This document shows positions 6,081 through 12,990 of a stretch of DNA of 18,634 nt, piece after piece. The stretch spans positions 1 through 18,634 of the forward strand of contig JAEWCY010000107.1 in the NCBI GenBank assembly GCA_023390395.1. The letters run 5' to 3'. Each line of letters opens with the position of its first letter. The first letter of the stretch is position 1. The notes below the pieces were generated by a model that was given only the letters and a program-made list of their open reading frames with translations, ran no database searches and had not been told where the DNA came from. A program made the position numbers and the translations under genes. The stretch is from Pseudomonadota bacterium (lineage in GTDB: Bacteria; Desulfobacterota; Desulfovibrionia; Desulfovibrionales; Desulfovibrionaceae).

Positions 6081-8699
6081 ATGGACGACGCGCGCAAACG
6101 CCGAAACATCTTCTATGGCCGCGGCTCCCGGGGCTGGATCGACCTGCACCTCTACGCCATGGCCGCGGCGGCCGTGCTCACGGGACTGCTCCTGTGGTGG
6201 ACCAACGCCTCCTGGCGGGAGAATTTCGTGATCTACCCGCCCATGCGGGGCGACCTGCGCCAGAGCCGGGCCGACATCGTCAAGGCCTATCTGGCCGTGG
6301 AACGCCACCTGGCCGGCGAGTCCGCCATCCGCCTCGACGAGGTGGACGCCTTCATGGAGCAGGCGGTCCACGGCATCGACAGCCTCATCGACGCTTCGCG
6401 CGGCCTGAAGACGGGGCGGGTTCTCCTGGCCGAACAGAATCCTGCTTGGGACGGCGACCTGGCGGCCTACCGTCAGGGCCTCTTCGACTTCCAGGCCCTG
6501 CTGCGCCAAAGCCTCCTCGACGAAAACTCCCAGCGCGATCAACGCGCCGTGGAACGTCATGCCGCCTTCGCCGCCCTGGAGAAGCGCGGCGACGCCCTGG
6601 ACGACGTCATCCAGCGCTGGGTGCTCGGCGCGGTGGCCCGCCAGGACCGCCTCAACCGGCTCCTTTTCTTCGTCTGGCTGTCCTTCCTGGGCATCCTGGC
6701 CCTGACGTTGTCCCTGGCCGGTGCCAAGCGCCGCAAGGCCGAGTCGGCTCTGTCCGAAAGCGAGAACAAGTACCGTTCCCTGTTCGACCAGGTCATGAAT
6801 GTCATTCTTGTCGTGGACGAGGACCATGCCCGCGTGGTGGATTGCAACCAGGCCGTGTCCACGGAATGGGGCTACGACAGGGAGGAGCTCCTCGGCCACG
6901 ACCCGGCGGAGTTGCGCCTGACGCCCCAGGCGGGACAGGGACAGTCCCTGGAGGTGGCTTATCCCAACGGTCGGCGCGCCATGCTTCGGGAAACGCGCAT
7001 CGCCACGCACCTTGGCGAGATCCGGGACGTTTCCGTCAAGACGGGCTTTTTCCGGTTCGGCGACAGGAACCTGCGCCTGGAGATCTACCATGACGTCACC
7101 GAGCGCCGCAAAGGCGAGGTCGCGCTTTTGGAGCGCGAGGCCACCTTGCGCGGGCTTGGCGACAACCTGCCCGAAGGCGTGATCTACAAGATCGAGGCTC
7201 GTACCGACGGAACCCGGCGCTTTCTTTACGTCAGCCGGGGAATCGAGCGGCTTTTCGGACTTTCGGCCGGGGAAGCGCTGGATAACGCGGGGAGCGTCCT
7301 GGCCCGCTTCTTCCCCGAAGACCTCGACGCCTTGCGCCGGGCCGAAGCCCAGGCCATGCGCAACCTCGACACCTTCGACGTCCAGGCCCGCTTCACCGGA
7401 GCCGACGGCGCGGCGCACTGGGGACAACTGCGCGCCGCGCCGCGCCGCGCCCCGGACGGCAGCGTCGTGTTCGACGGCATCATCGTGGACGTCACCGAGT
7501 ACAAGCGCGTGGAGGAGAGCCTGCGTCAGACCATGGCCACGGCCGAGTCGGCCAGCCGGGCCAAGAGCGAGTTTTTGGCCAACATCAGCCACGAGGTGCG
7601 CACGCCCCTAAACGGCGTCCTGGGCATGCTGCAATTGCTCGAAGGCGCCCGCCTCTCCCGGGAGGACGCCCAGCACGTGGCCACGGCCCTGGCCTGCGGC
7701 CGGGGACTCGTACGCGTCCTGGCCGATATCCTGGACTTCACCCTCATCGAATCCGGCAAGCTGGTGCTGCGAAGCGAAGCCTGCGACGTGCGCGACGTGG
7801 CGGGCGAGGTGATCCAGGTGTTCGCCCTGGAAAGCGAGCGCAAGGGGCTTGCGGTCGCGGCCGATGTGGCTCCCGGCGTGCCTGGCCGGATCATGACCGA
7901 TCCGGCCAGGCTGCGCCAGATCCTTTTCAACGTCGTGGGCAACGCCGTGAAGTTCACGGCCCGTGGTTCGGTGCGCCTCGACGTGTCCCTGGCTTCACGG
8001 CTCGGCGAGGAGGCGTGGCTTCTTTTTACCGTGACCGATACGGGCATCGGCGTTTCCGAGGACAAGATCGACGCCATGTTCGAACCTTTCACCCAGATCG
8101 ACGGCTCGTTCACCCGCAAATACGGCGGCACGGGCCTGGGCCTTGGCATCGTCAAGCGCCTGGTGGGGCTTCTCGACGGCGCCATCACCGTGGAAAGCGA
8201 ACCGGGCCGGGGCACGGAATTCACCTTTTCCATCCGTTGCCGGCTCCTTGGGACGGAGGACGCCCGGCTCGCGCCCGCCGCCGTCGGCAAAGCGCCGGAA
8301 AACGGTCCGGTGCGCGTGTTGGTGGTGGAGGACGAGGCCGTCAACCGCCTGGCCACGGTGTCCATGCTGCGCAAGCTGGGCTTTACCGCCGACGCCGTGA
8401 GCGACGGGGACGAGGCCCTCGACGCCCTGGACGGCCACGACTACGACGTGGTGCTCATGGACATCCAGATGCCGCGCTTAAGCGGCGACGAGGCCACCCG
8501 GCGCATCCGCCGGGGAGACCGGCCCGGCATCGACGCCGCCGTGCCCATCATCGCCGTGACCGCCCACGCCATGGCCGGCGACCGCGAACGCTGCCTGGAA
8601 TGCGGCATGGACGACTACCTGTCCAAACCCGTGGACCTCGCCGCCCTGGGCCAAGCCGTGGCCCGCGCCACGGCCGTGCGCCGCGCCGTCTCCGTCTGA
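6081..8699 (+). CDS. Hybrid sensor histidine kinase with two PAS domains and a receiver
   Basis: An 872-residue inner-membrane kinase. Order: membrane helix 1 (about 24-42), a roughly 150-residue predicted helical periplasmic region, membrane helix 2 (about 194-214), PAS 1 (about 225-340), PAS 2 (about 350-475), HisKA with phospho-acceptor His504 in ANISHEVRTPLNG, HATPase with N box Asn617/Asn621, G1 box DTGIG (653-657) and G2 box GGTGLGLG (682-689), then a receiver (about 744-865) with acidic Glu750-Asp751, phospho-acceptor Asp794 in LMDIQMP, Thr827 and Lys849. All catalytic residues are present. There is no Hpt or output domain and no response regulator gene in the window, so phosphotransfer must continue elsewhere. 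GGGAG eight bases before the ATG lies in the end of the binding-protein gene. Confidence 0.96.
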   Translation: MDDARKRRNIFYGRGSRGWIDLHLYAMAAAAVLTGLLLWWTNASWRENFVIYPPMRGDLRQSRADIVKAYLAVERHLAGESAIRLDEVDAFMEQAVHGIDSLIDASRGLKTGRVLLAEQNPAWDGDLAAYRQGLFDFQALLRQSLLDENSQRDQRAVERHAAFAALEKRGDALDDVIQRWVLGAVARQDRLNRLLFFVWLSFLGILALTLSLAGAKRRKAESALSESENKYRSLFDQVMNVILVVDEDHARVVDCNQAVSTEWGYDREELLGHDPAELRLTPQAGQGQSLEVAYPNGRRAMLRETRIATHLGEIRDVSVKTGFFRFGDRNLRLEIYHDVTERRKGEVALLEREATLRGLGDNLPEGVIYKIEARTDGTRRFLYVSRGIERLFGLSAGEALDNAGSVLARFFPEDLDALRRAEAQAMRNLDTFDVQARFTGADGAAHWGQLRAAPRRAPDGSVVFDGIIVDVTEYKRVEESLRQTMATAESASRAKSEFLANISHEVRTPLNGVLGMLQLLEGARLSREDAQHVATALACGRGLVRVLADILDFTLIESGKLVLRSEACDVRDVAGEVIQVFALESERKGLAVAADVAPGVPGRIMTDPARLRQILFNVVGNAVKFTARGSVRLDVSLASRLGEEAWLLFTVTDTGIGVSEDKIDAMFEPFTQIDGSFTRKYGGTGLGLGIVKRLVGLLDGAITVESEPGRGTEFTFSIRCRLLGTEDARLAPAAVGKAPENGPVRVLVVEDEAVNRLATVSMLRKLGFTADAVSDGDEALDALDGHDYDVVLMDIQMPRLSGDEATRRIRRGDRPGIDAAVPIIAVTAHAMAGDRERCLECGMDDYLSKPVDLAALGQAVARATAVRRAVSV

Positions 8700-8776
8700 A
8701 GCCGCCCGCGCTTGACGCGGCCCGGCGGAAATGGTTGACCGAAAACAATGGCAAATCCTGCAGGGAGGTTCCGTTC

Positions 8777-10429
8777 ATGGCTCCTACGGTCATCGAATAC
8801 CTGACGACGCGCTTGAAGCAGATCGGGGTGACGGATGTCTTCGGCGTGCCCGGGGACTTTTCCTTCGCCCTCAACGACGCCGTGGAGAACGATCCGGACA
8901 TGCGCTGGATCGGCTGCTGCAACGAACTCAACGCCGCCTACGCCGCCGACGGCTACGCCCGGGTGCGCGGCCGCGCCGCCCTGTGCACCACCTACGGCGT
9001 GGGCGAGCTTTCGGCCCTGTGCGGCGTGGCCGGCTCCTACACCGAGCACCTGCCCGTGATCCACCTGGTCGGCATGCCGAGCGTGTCCACCCAGCGGGCC
9101 CGGCGCATCGTGCACCACACCCTGGGCGACGGCAGCTTCAACGCCTACGCCGACATGACCAAGCCGGTGGTCGCGGCCAGCGCCGTGCTGACCCCGGAAA
9201 ACGCCGCCTGCCAGATCGAGCGCTGCCTGGAGGCGGCGCTCACCCGCAACCGGCCGGTCTACATCGCCCTGCCCCAGGACTACGCCGACGCGCCCCTGGC
9301 CGGGGAGCTCGTGTGCGCGCCCGAAGCGCCCCAAAGCGACCCCGGCACGCTGCGCGCCGCCATCGAGGCCGTGGCGGAAAAGATCGACAAGGCCGGCTCG
9401 GCCGTGGTGCTGGCCGGCTACCTCATCGCGCGCCTGGGGCTTCGCGGCACGGCCAAGGGCCTGCTCGCCCGCACGGGCCTGCCCTTCGCCACCATGTTCA
9501 TGGACAAGACCGCCCTGGACGAAACCCTGCCCGGCTATCTCGGCCTTTACGACGGCCGGATCATGAACCCGGACGTGCGCGATTTCGTCGAGGGCTGCGA
9601 CTGCGTGCTCAACCTCGGGGCGCTGTGGAGCGACTTCAACACCGGGGCCTTCACGGCCAAGATCGACCCCTCGCACATGATCGCGGTCATGCAGCACGAG
9701 ACGCGGGTGGGGCACGCCACCTTCCGCGACGTGGAGATGCGCGACGTGATGGAGGGGCTGGCCAGGGCCGTTTCGCCCAAGCCCGGGCGCGGCGTGGCCG
9801 GGCCCAAGGGCCTGGGCGAGCCCAAGGGCGCGCCGGACGACCCCATCAGCCCGGACTACCTTTATCCCCGGTTCGAGAAGTTCCTGCGCGAGGGCGACAT
9901 GGTCATGGCCGAGACGGGCACCATCTCCATGGGCCTGGGCTTCGCCCGCATGCCGACCGGGGCGGAATTCTTCAATCAGACCCTGTGGGGAGCCATCGGC
10001 TGGGCCACGCCGGCCGCCTTCGGCGCGGCCGTGGCCGCGCCCGAGCGCCGCACGCTCCTTTTCACCGGCGAGGGCTCGCACCAGATGACGGTGCAGGAAC
10101 TCGGCCAGTTCGGGCGTTACGGCCTGAAGCCCATCGTCTTTTGCCTCAACAACGACGGCTACCTGATCGAGCGGCTGTTGTGCAAGGACCCGGGCAGCTC
10201 CTACAACGATCTGGCCCCCTGGAACTACACCCAGCTCCCGGCCGCCTTCGGCATGCCCGACTGGTTCTGCGCCCGGGCGACCACCAACGCCGAGCTGGAG
10301 GCGGCCATGGCCAAGGCCGAAACCTGCGGCGCGGGGGCCTACGTCGAGGTGGTCATGGACCGTATGGCGGCCTCGCCCCTGGCCAAAAAGCTCGGGGAAT
10401 CCATCCGCACCCTGTACGGCGAGAAGTAG
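8777..10429 (+). CDS. Thiamine-diphosphate 2-oxoacid decarboxylase (pyruvate/indolepyruvate decarboxylase family)
   Basis: A 550-residue cytoplasmic enzyme with the three-domain layout of pyruvate/indolepyruvate decarboxylases: pyrimidine-binding domain (1-180), central domain (190-335), pyrophosphate-binding domain (365-550). Catalytic residues sit at the numbering of Zymomonas pyruvate decarboxylase: Asp27 in FGVPGDFSF, Glu50 in CCNELNAAYAADGYAR, His113-His114 in VHHTLGDG; Glu465 in NNDGYLIER corresponds to the last active-site Glu. The thiamine diphosphate/metal motif begins GEGSHQ (431-436) and ends LNN (457-459); the family usually has GDG, so the metal-ligand position is Glu432. Substrate (pyruvate, indolepyruvate or branched 2-oxoacid) cannot be told. 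GGGAGG lies eight bases before the ATG. A small GC hairpin (8706-8720) lies between it and the kinase gene. Confidence 0.92.
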   Translation: MAPTVIEYLTTRLKQIGVTDVFGVPGDFSFALNDAVENDPDMRWIGCCNELNAAYAADGYARVRGRAALCTTYGVGELSALCGVAGSYTEHLPVIHLVGMPSVSTQRARRIVHHTLGDGSFNAYADMTKPVVAASAVLTPENAACQIERCLEAALTRNRPVYIALPQDYADAPLAGELVCAPEAPQSDPGTLRAAIEAVAEKIDKAGSAVVLAGYLIARLGLRGTAKGLLARTGLPFATMFMDKTALDETLPGYLGLYDGRIMNPDVRDFVEGCDCVLNLGALWSDFNTGAFTAKIDPSHMIAVMQHETRVGHATFRDVEMRDVMEGLARAVSPKPGRGVAGPKGLGEPKGAPDDPISPDYLYPRFEKFLREGDMVMAETGTISMGLGFARMPTGAEFFNQTLWGAIGWATPAAFGAAVAAPERRTLLFTGEGSHQMTVQELGQFGRYGLKPIVFCLNNDGYLIERLLCKDPGSSYNDLAPWNYTQLPAAFGMPDWFCARATTNAELEAAMAKAETCGAGAYVEVVMDRMAASPLAKKLGESIRTLYGEK

Positions 10430-10456
10430 GGGGAAGGCCGTCCGTTTCGGCGGGGA

Positions 10457-10487
10457 AGGGCGCTGCCCGGGAGCGCCCCGCAAGGGG
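10457..10487 (+). terminator. Hairpin pair after the decarboxylase gene, degenerate relative of the end repeats
   Basis: About 30 bases after the decarboxylase stop, GGGCGCT (10458-10464) can pair with AGCGCCC (10472-10478), and CCCC/GGGG around a GCAA tetraloop (10476-10487) forms an alternative hairpin, followed by ATTTTCGGTTGTT. The 12 bases AGGGCGCTGCCC (10457-10468) also occur exactly at 18508-18519 in the right-end repeat, which likewise contains a CCCC-GNRA-GGGG hairpin. It may be a weak intrinsic terminator or a decayed copy of that repeat. Confidence 0.5.
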
Positions 10488-10506
10488 ATTTTCGGTTGTT
10501 GAGGCG

Positions 10507-10591
10507 TTCGGCCTGCCGACGCCCTCGGCGGGGGAGCGGCGTGCGTCCGCTCCCCATCACGACCGAGGAGCCAGGCGGGCGGCAGGCCGAA
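10507..10591. repeat. Three-tier nested inverted repeat between convergent genes
   Basis: Three perfect nested arm pairs: outer TTCGGCCTGCCG (10507-10518) with CGGCAGGCCGAA (10580-10591), middle CCTCGG (10523-10528) with CCGAGG (10563-10568), and inner GGGGAGCGG (10531-10539) with CCGCTCCCC (10547-10555) around a 7-base loop. This gives 27 base pairs in one 85-nt stem-loop. It occupies the gap between the 3' ends of the decarboxylase gene and yjbQ, so a bidirectional terminator is the simplest reading, though no T-tract flanks it; a small palindromic mobile or REP-like element is the alternative. Confidence 0.7.
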
Positions 10592-10625
10592 ACTTCGTCC
10601 CGCCCGAGGGCCTGGCCGACGGGCG

Positions 10626-11042
10626 TCACTCGCCGATGATCTTGACCAGCACCCGCTTTTTGCGGCGACCGTCGAACTCGCCGTAGAAGATGCGTTCCCA
10701 GGTGCCGCAATCGAGCCTGCCTTCGGTCACGGCCACGACCACTTCGCGGCCCATGATCTGGCGCTTCATGTGGGCGTCGGCGTTGTCCTCGCCCACGTTG
10801 TGGCGGTAGCCGGACACGGGCTCGTGTGGGGCGAGCCGTTCCAGCCAGAGTTCGTAGTCGTGGTGCAGCCCGGACTCGTCGTCGTTGATGAAGACCGAGG
10901 CCGTGATGTGCATGGCGTTGACCAGGCAAAGGCCCTCGCGGATGCCGGATTCGGCCAGGCAGGCCGCGACCTCTCCGGTGATGTTGACGAAGGCCCGGCG
11001 GGTGGGGACGTTGAACCACAATTCCTTGCGATAGCTTTTCAT
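10626..11042 (-). CDS. yjbQ: YjbQ/UPF0047 family protein (secondary thiamine-phosphate synthase-like)
   Basis: A 138-residue protein, the full family length. Diagnostic UPF0047 stretches are VNAMHITASVFINDDESGL (residues 41-59), followed by HHD, then YRHNVGEDNADAHMKRQIMG (79-98) and GTWERIFYGEFDG (113-125), with conserved His45, His60-His61, His81 and His91 likely lining the metal-dependent site. The annotation as a thiamine-phosphate synthase rests on genetic rescue in the family; the true substrate is unsettled. The ATG at 11042 has TGGAG seven bases upstream. That ribosome-binding site lies in the closing stem of the RNA fold at 11043-11113. It follows the FAD-rhodanese enzyme gene by 80 bases on the same strand, and the next plus-strand gene in convergence is a thiamine-diphosphate enzyme. 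Confidence 0.92.
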   Translation of the reverse strand: MKSYRKELWFNVPTRRAFVNITGEVAACLAESGIREGLCLVNAMHITASVFINDDESGLHHDYELWLERLAPHEPVSGYRHNVGEDNADAHMKRQIMGREVVVAVTEGRLDCGTWERIFYGEFDGRRKKRVLVKIIGE

Positions 11043-11113
11043 GGCGCGGCTCCAGGACGTTTTCGTCCTTCTAGCCGAACCCGGGACGCTTGTCCCGGCC
11101 CCGGAGCCGCGCC
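11043..11113 (-). promoter_or_regulatory. Three-way-junction RNA fold that can mask the yjbQ ribosome-binding site
   Basis: In the 80-base gap between the FAD-rhodanese gene and yjbQ, an 11-bp perfect closing stem is formed by 11103-11113 and 11043-11053 (minus-strand GGCGCGGCTCC with GGAGCCGCGCC). It encloses two perfect hairpins: CCGGGAC/GTCCCGG (11081-11098, 4-base loop) and AGGACG/CGTCCT (11054-11069, 4-base loop), linked by an 11-base spacer. The closing stem ends directly at the yjbQ ATG and contains its GGAG. This looks like an intercistronic translational control element; a terminator/processing stem or a palindromic insertion is also possible. The thiamine riboswitch core motifs are absent. 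Confidence 0.65.
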
Positions 11114-11122
11114 TTCAAGACG

Positions 11123-12817
11123 TTATTTCTCCAGCTTGTACGGCCAGGCGACCAGGCCCCCCTCCATGACCGTCACGTTGTCGTAGCCGCTGGCCTCGAG
11201 CACCCGCTGGGCCTCGTAGCCGCGCATGGACACCTTGCAGTAGGTGACGATGGGCGCGTGCTTGTCGGCCGGAAGCTCGCCCAGGCGCTTGCGCAGTTGC
11301 CCCAGGGGAATGAGCGTCTCGCCAAGGCCCAGGCGCATCTCCTCGAACTCCTTGGGACCGCGCACGTCCAGGAGAAAGGGCTTCTCCCCGGCGTCCAGGC
11401 GCGCCTTGACCGCTGTGCTCGGTTCGCCGCGCATGAGCCCGCGCAGCTTGTTTTGCAGCACGTGGGCCGTGGCGACGGCATGGTCGACGGCCAGGGAGTA
11501 GGGCGGCGCGTAGGGCAGGTCGGCCATGGCCACGTCGTCCACGGTCAGCCCGCCGAGGATGGCCATGGCCATCTCCGCCGCCTGGCGGTTGACGTTGCCC
11601 AGGCCCACGCAGGCGAAGCCGAGGATGCGGCCGGTTTTCGCCTCGGCGATGAGCTTGGAGATCACCGGCTTGGCCCCCATGAATCCGGGCTTGTCCGGGC
11701 TGGCGTTCACCGCCGTGACCACGTCGAAGCCCTCTTCCCGGGCCCGGCGTTCGGACAGGCCGGCGGAGGCGGCGGCGCAGTCGAAGACCTTGCAGATGCC
11801 GCTGCCGATGGTCCCGGGAAAGACGGCCACGTCGCCGAGGACCGCGTTCTCGCCGGCCACCCGTCCCTCCAGGTTGGCCAGGTCGCCGAAGGGCGCGTGC
11901 ACGGGCTTGCCGGTCAGGCGGTTTTCCACTTCCACGCAGTCGCCGGCGGCGTAGATGTCCGGGTCGCAGGTGCGCATGTGCCTGTCCACGACCAGCCCGC
12001 CCGTCGCCCCCAGGGCCAGGCCGGCGGCCTTGGCCAGGGCCGTGTTGGGGGCCACGCCGATGGCCATGACCACAAGCGAGGCCGGCAGCTCCCGGCCGTC
12101 GGCCAGGCGCACGCCGGTCGCCTTGCCGTCCCGGCCGAGGATGGCGGCGATGCCGACGCCGGTGACGATCCTGGCTCCCTTGGACCGGGCGTGCTTTTCC
12201 ACGACGAGCGCCAGCTCCGGGTCGAGGAAGCCGAGGATTTGCGGCAGGGCCTCGACCACGGTCACGTCCATGCCGGCTGCGACCAGCGCCTCGCAGGTCT
12301 CCATGCCGATGAGCCCGCCGCCGACGATGACTGCCGGCCGGCCCTTGCCCTCGGCGGCCACGGCCCGCAGGCCGTCGGCGTCGGCCAGGCTGGCCAGCGT
12401 GGTCACCCCGGCCAGCTCCCGGCCGGGCAGGGGCGGCACCTTGGGCACGGAACCCGTGGCCAGGACGAGCTTGTCGTAGGCGATTTCACCCGTTTCGCCC
12501 GTGGCGGCGCGCTTCCAGGAAACGGTCCTGGCCTTGCGGTCGATGGCCGTGACTTCCGTGCCGACCATGGCGGTGACACCCTTGGCCCCGGCGAAAAAGG
12601 CCGGGTCGCGCACCACGCCGGCCGGGGTGGCGAGCAGCATGTCGCGCCCCTTGACCTTGCCGGCCACGTAGTAGGGGTAGCCGCAGGACGCCATGGAGAG
12701 TTCCGGGGTTTTCTGGATGAGCGTGACCTGCGCCGTCTCGTCCAGGCGCTTGGCCCGGGCCGCCGCCTTGGGGCCGGCCGCCGTGCCGCCGATGACCACG
12801 ATGCGTTTGTTGTGCAT
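11123..12817 (-). CDS. FAD-dependent pyridine nucleotide-disulfide oxidoreductase with C-terminal rhodanese domain (CoA-disulfide/persulfide reductase type)
   Basis: A 564-residue fusion. Residues 5-24 hold the FAD-binding VVIGGTAAGPKAA; Cys45 in SMASCGYPYYVAG is the single redox-active cysteine of CoA-disulfide reductases; 163-176 (VIVGGGLIGMETCE) is the NAD(P)H fold; 283-296 (TCDPDIYAAGDCVE) closes the FAD site; 330-450 is the dimerisation domain; 465-562 is a rhodanese domain with Cys527 in TYCKVSMRGY. This is the architecture of CoADR-Rhd/NADH-dependent persulfide reductases, which reduce CoA-persulfide, polysulfide or sulfur using NAD(P)H, with sulfur handed between the rhodanese Cys and the flavin-side Cys. 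The ATG at 12817 has GGAG eleven bases upstream, slightly far. A candidate promoter lies at 12903-12931. Confidence 0.94.
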   Translation of the reverse strand: MHNKRIVVIGGTAAGPKAAARAKRLDETAQVTLIQKTPELSMASCGYPYYVAGKVKGRDMLLATPAGVVRDPAFFAGAKGVTAMVGTEVTAIDRKARTVSWKRAATGETGEIAYDKLVLATGSVPKVPPLPGRELAGVTTLASLADADGLRAVAAEGKGRPAVIVGGGLIGMETCEALVAAGMDVTVVEALPQILGFLDPELALVVEKHARSKGARIVTGVGIAAILGRDGKATGVRLADGRELPASLVVMAIGVAPNTALAKAAGLALGATGGLVVDRHMRTCDPDIYAAGDCVEVENRLTGKPVHAPFGDLANLEGRVAGENAVLGDVAVFPGTIGSGICKVFDCAAASAGLSERRAREEGFDVVTAVNASPDKPGFMGAKPVISKLIAEAKTGRILGFACVGLGNVNRQAAEMAMAILGGLTVDDVAMADLPYAPPYSLAVDHAVATAHVLQNKLRGLMRGEPSTAVKARLDAGEKPFLLDVRGPKEFEEMRLGLGETLIPLGQLRKRLGELPADKHAPIVTYCKVSMRGYEAQRVLEASGYDNVTVMEGGLVAWPYKLEK

Positions 12818-12902
12818 TGTTGGAGATGCTCCGTTTGAGGGTTCCGGGGGTATGGTTCGGCCGCTGCCGCGACCGTCGGGTCCGGGTTAATTCACGGAAC
12901 AG

Positions 12903-12931
12903 TTCATACCGTAAATCAAATGCATTCGCAA
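12903..12931 (-). promoter_or_regulatory. Candidate sigma-70 promoter for the FAD-rhodanese gene
   Basis: On the minus strand TTGCGA (12931-12926) and TATGAA (12908-12903) each match four of six consensus bases and are separated by exactly 17 bases, within the only AT-rich island of the 173-bp gap 12818-12990. A start near 12896 would give an approximately 80-base leader before the ATG at 12817. Confidence 0.45.
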
Positions 12932-12990
12932 TGGCCATAAACCGGAAAGCGCCGGCTCACAAGGGGGAATGGCCCGGAAAAGCAGGGGAA

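Noticed and set aside
5565..7592. Long open frame of about 675 codons on the minus strand opposite the receptor genes
   Set aside because: It lies antisense to the binding protein and kinase, has Gly/Arg/Pro/Ala-rich low-information sequence with no domain, and is expected where GC-rich codons suppress stops on the opposite strand.
8700..8776. Separate promoter and terminator between kinase and decarboxylase genes
   Set aside because: TTGAC-type hexamers occur twice but without a -10 partner, and the small GC hairpin (8706-8720) has no T-tract; co-transcription cannot be ruled out or in.
8615..10483. Long minus-strand open frame opposite the decarboxylase
   Set aside because: Composition (His/Gly/Arg-rich) and lack of any motif show it to be a shadow of the thiamine-diphosphate enzyme gene.
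11043..11113. Thiamine diphosphate riboswitch or tRNA-like cloverleaf
   Set aside because: The conserved thiamine-riboswitch core (CUGAGA and the downstream CUGAU/GG regions) is not present, and stem sizes and loops do not fit a tRNA T-arm, D-arm or anticodon arm.
11090..12838. 582-codon plus-strand open frame opposite the FAD-rhodanese gene
   Set aside because: Antisense to a gene with complete catalytic motifs; no recognisable domain or ribosome-binding site.
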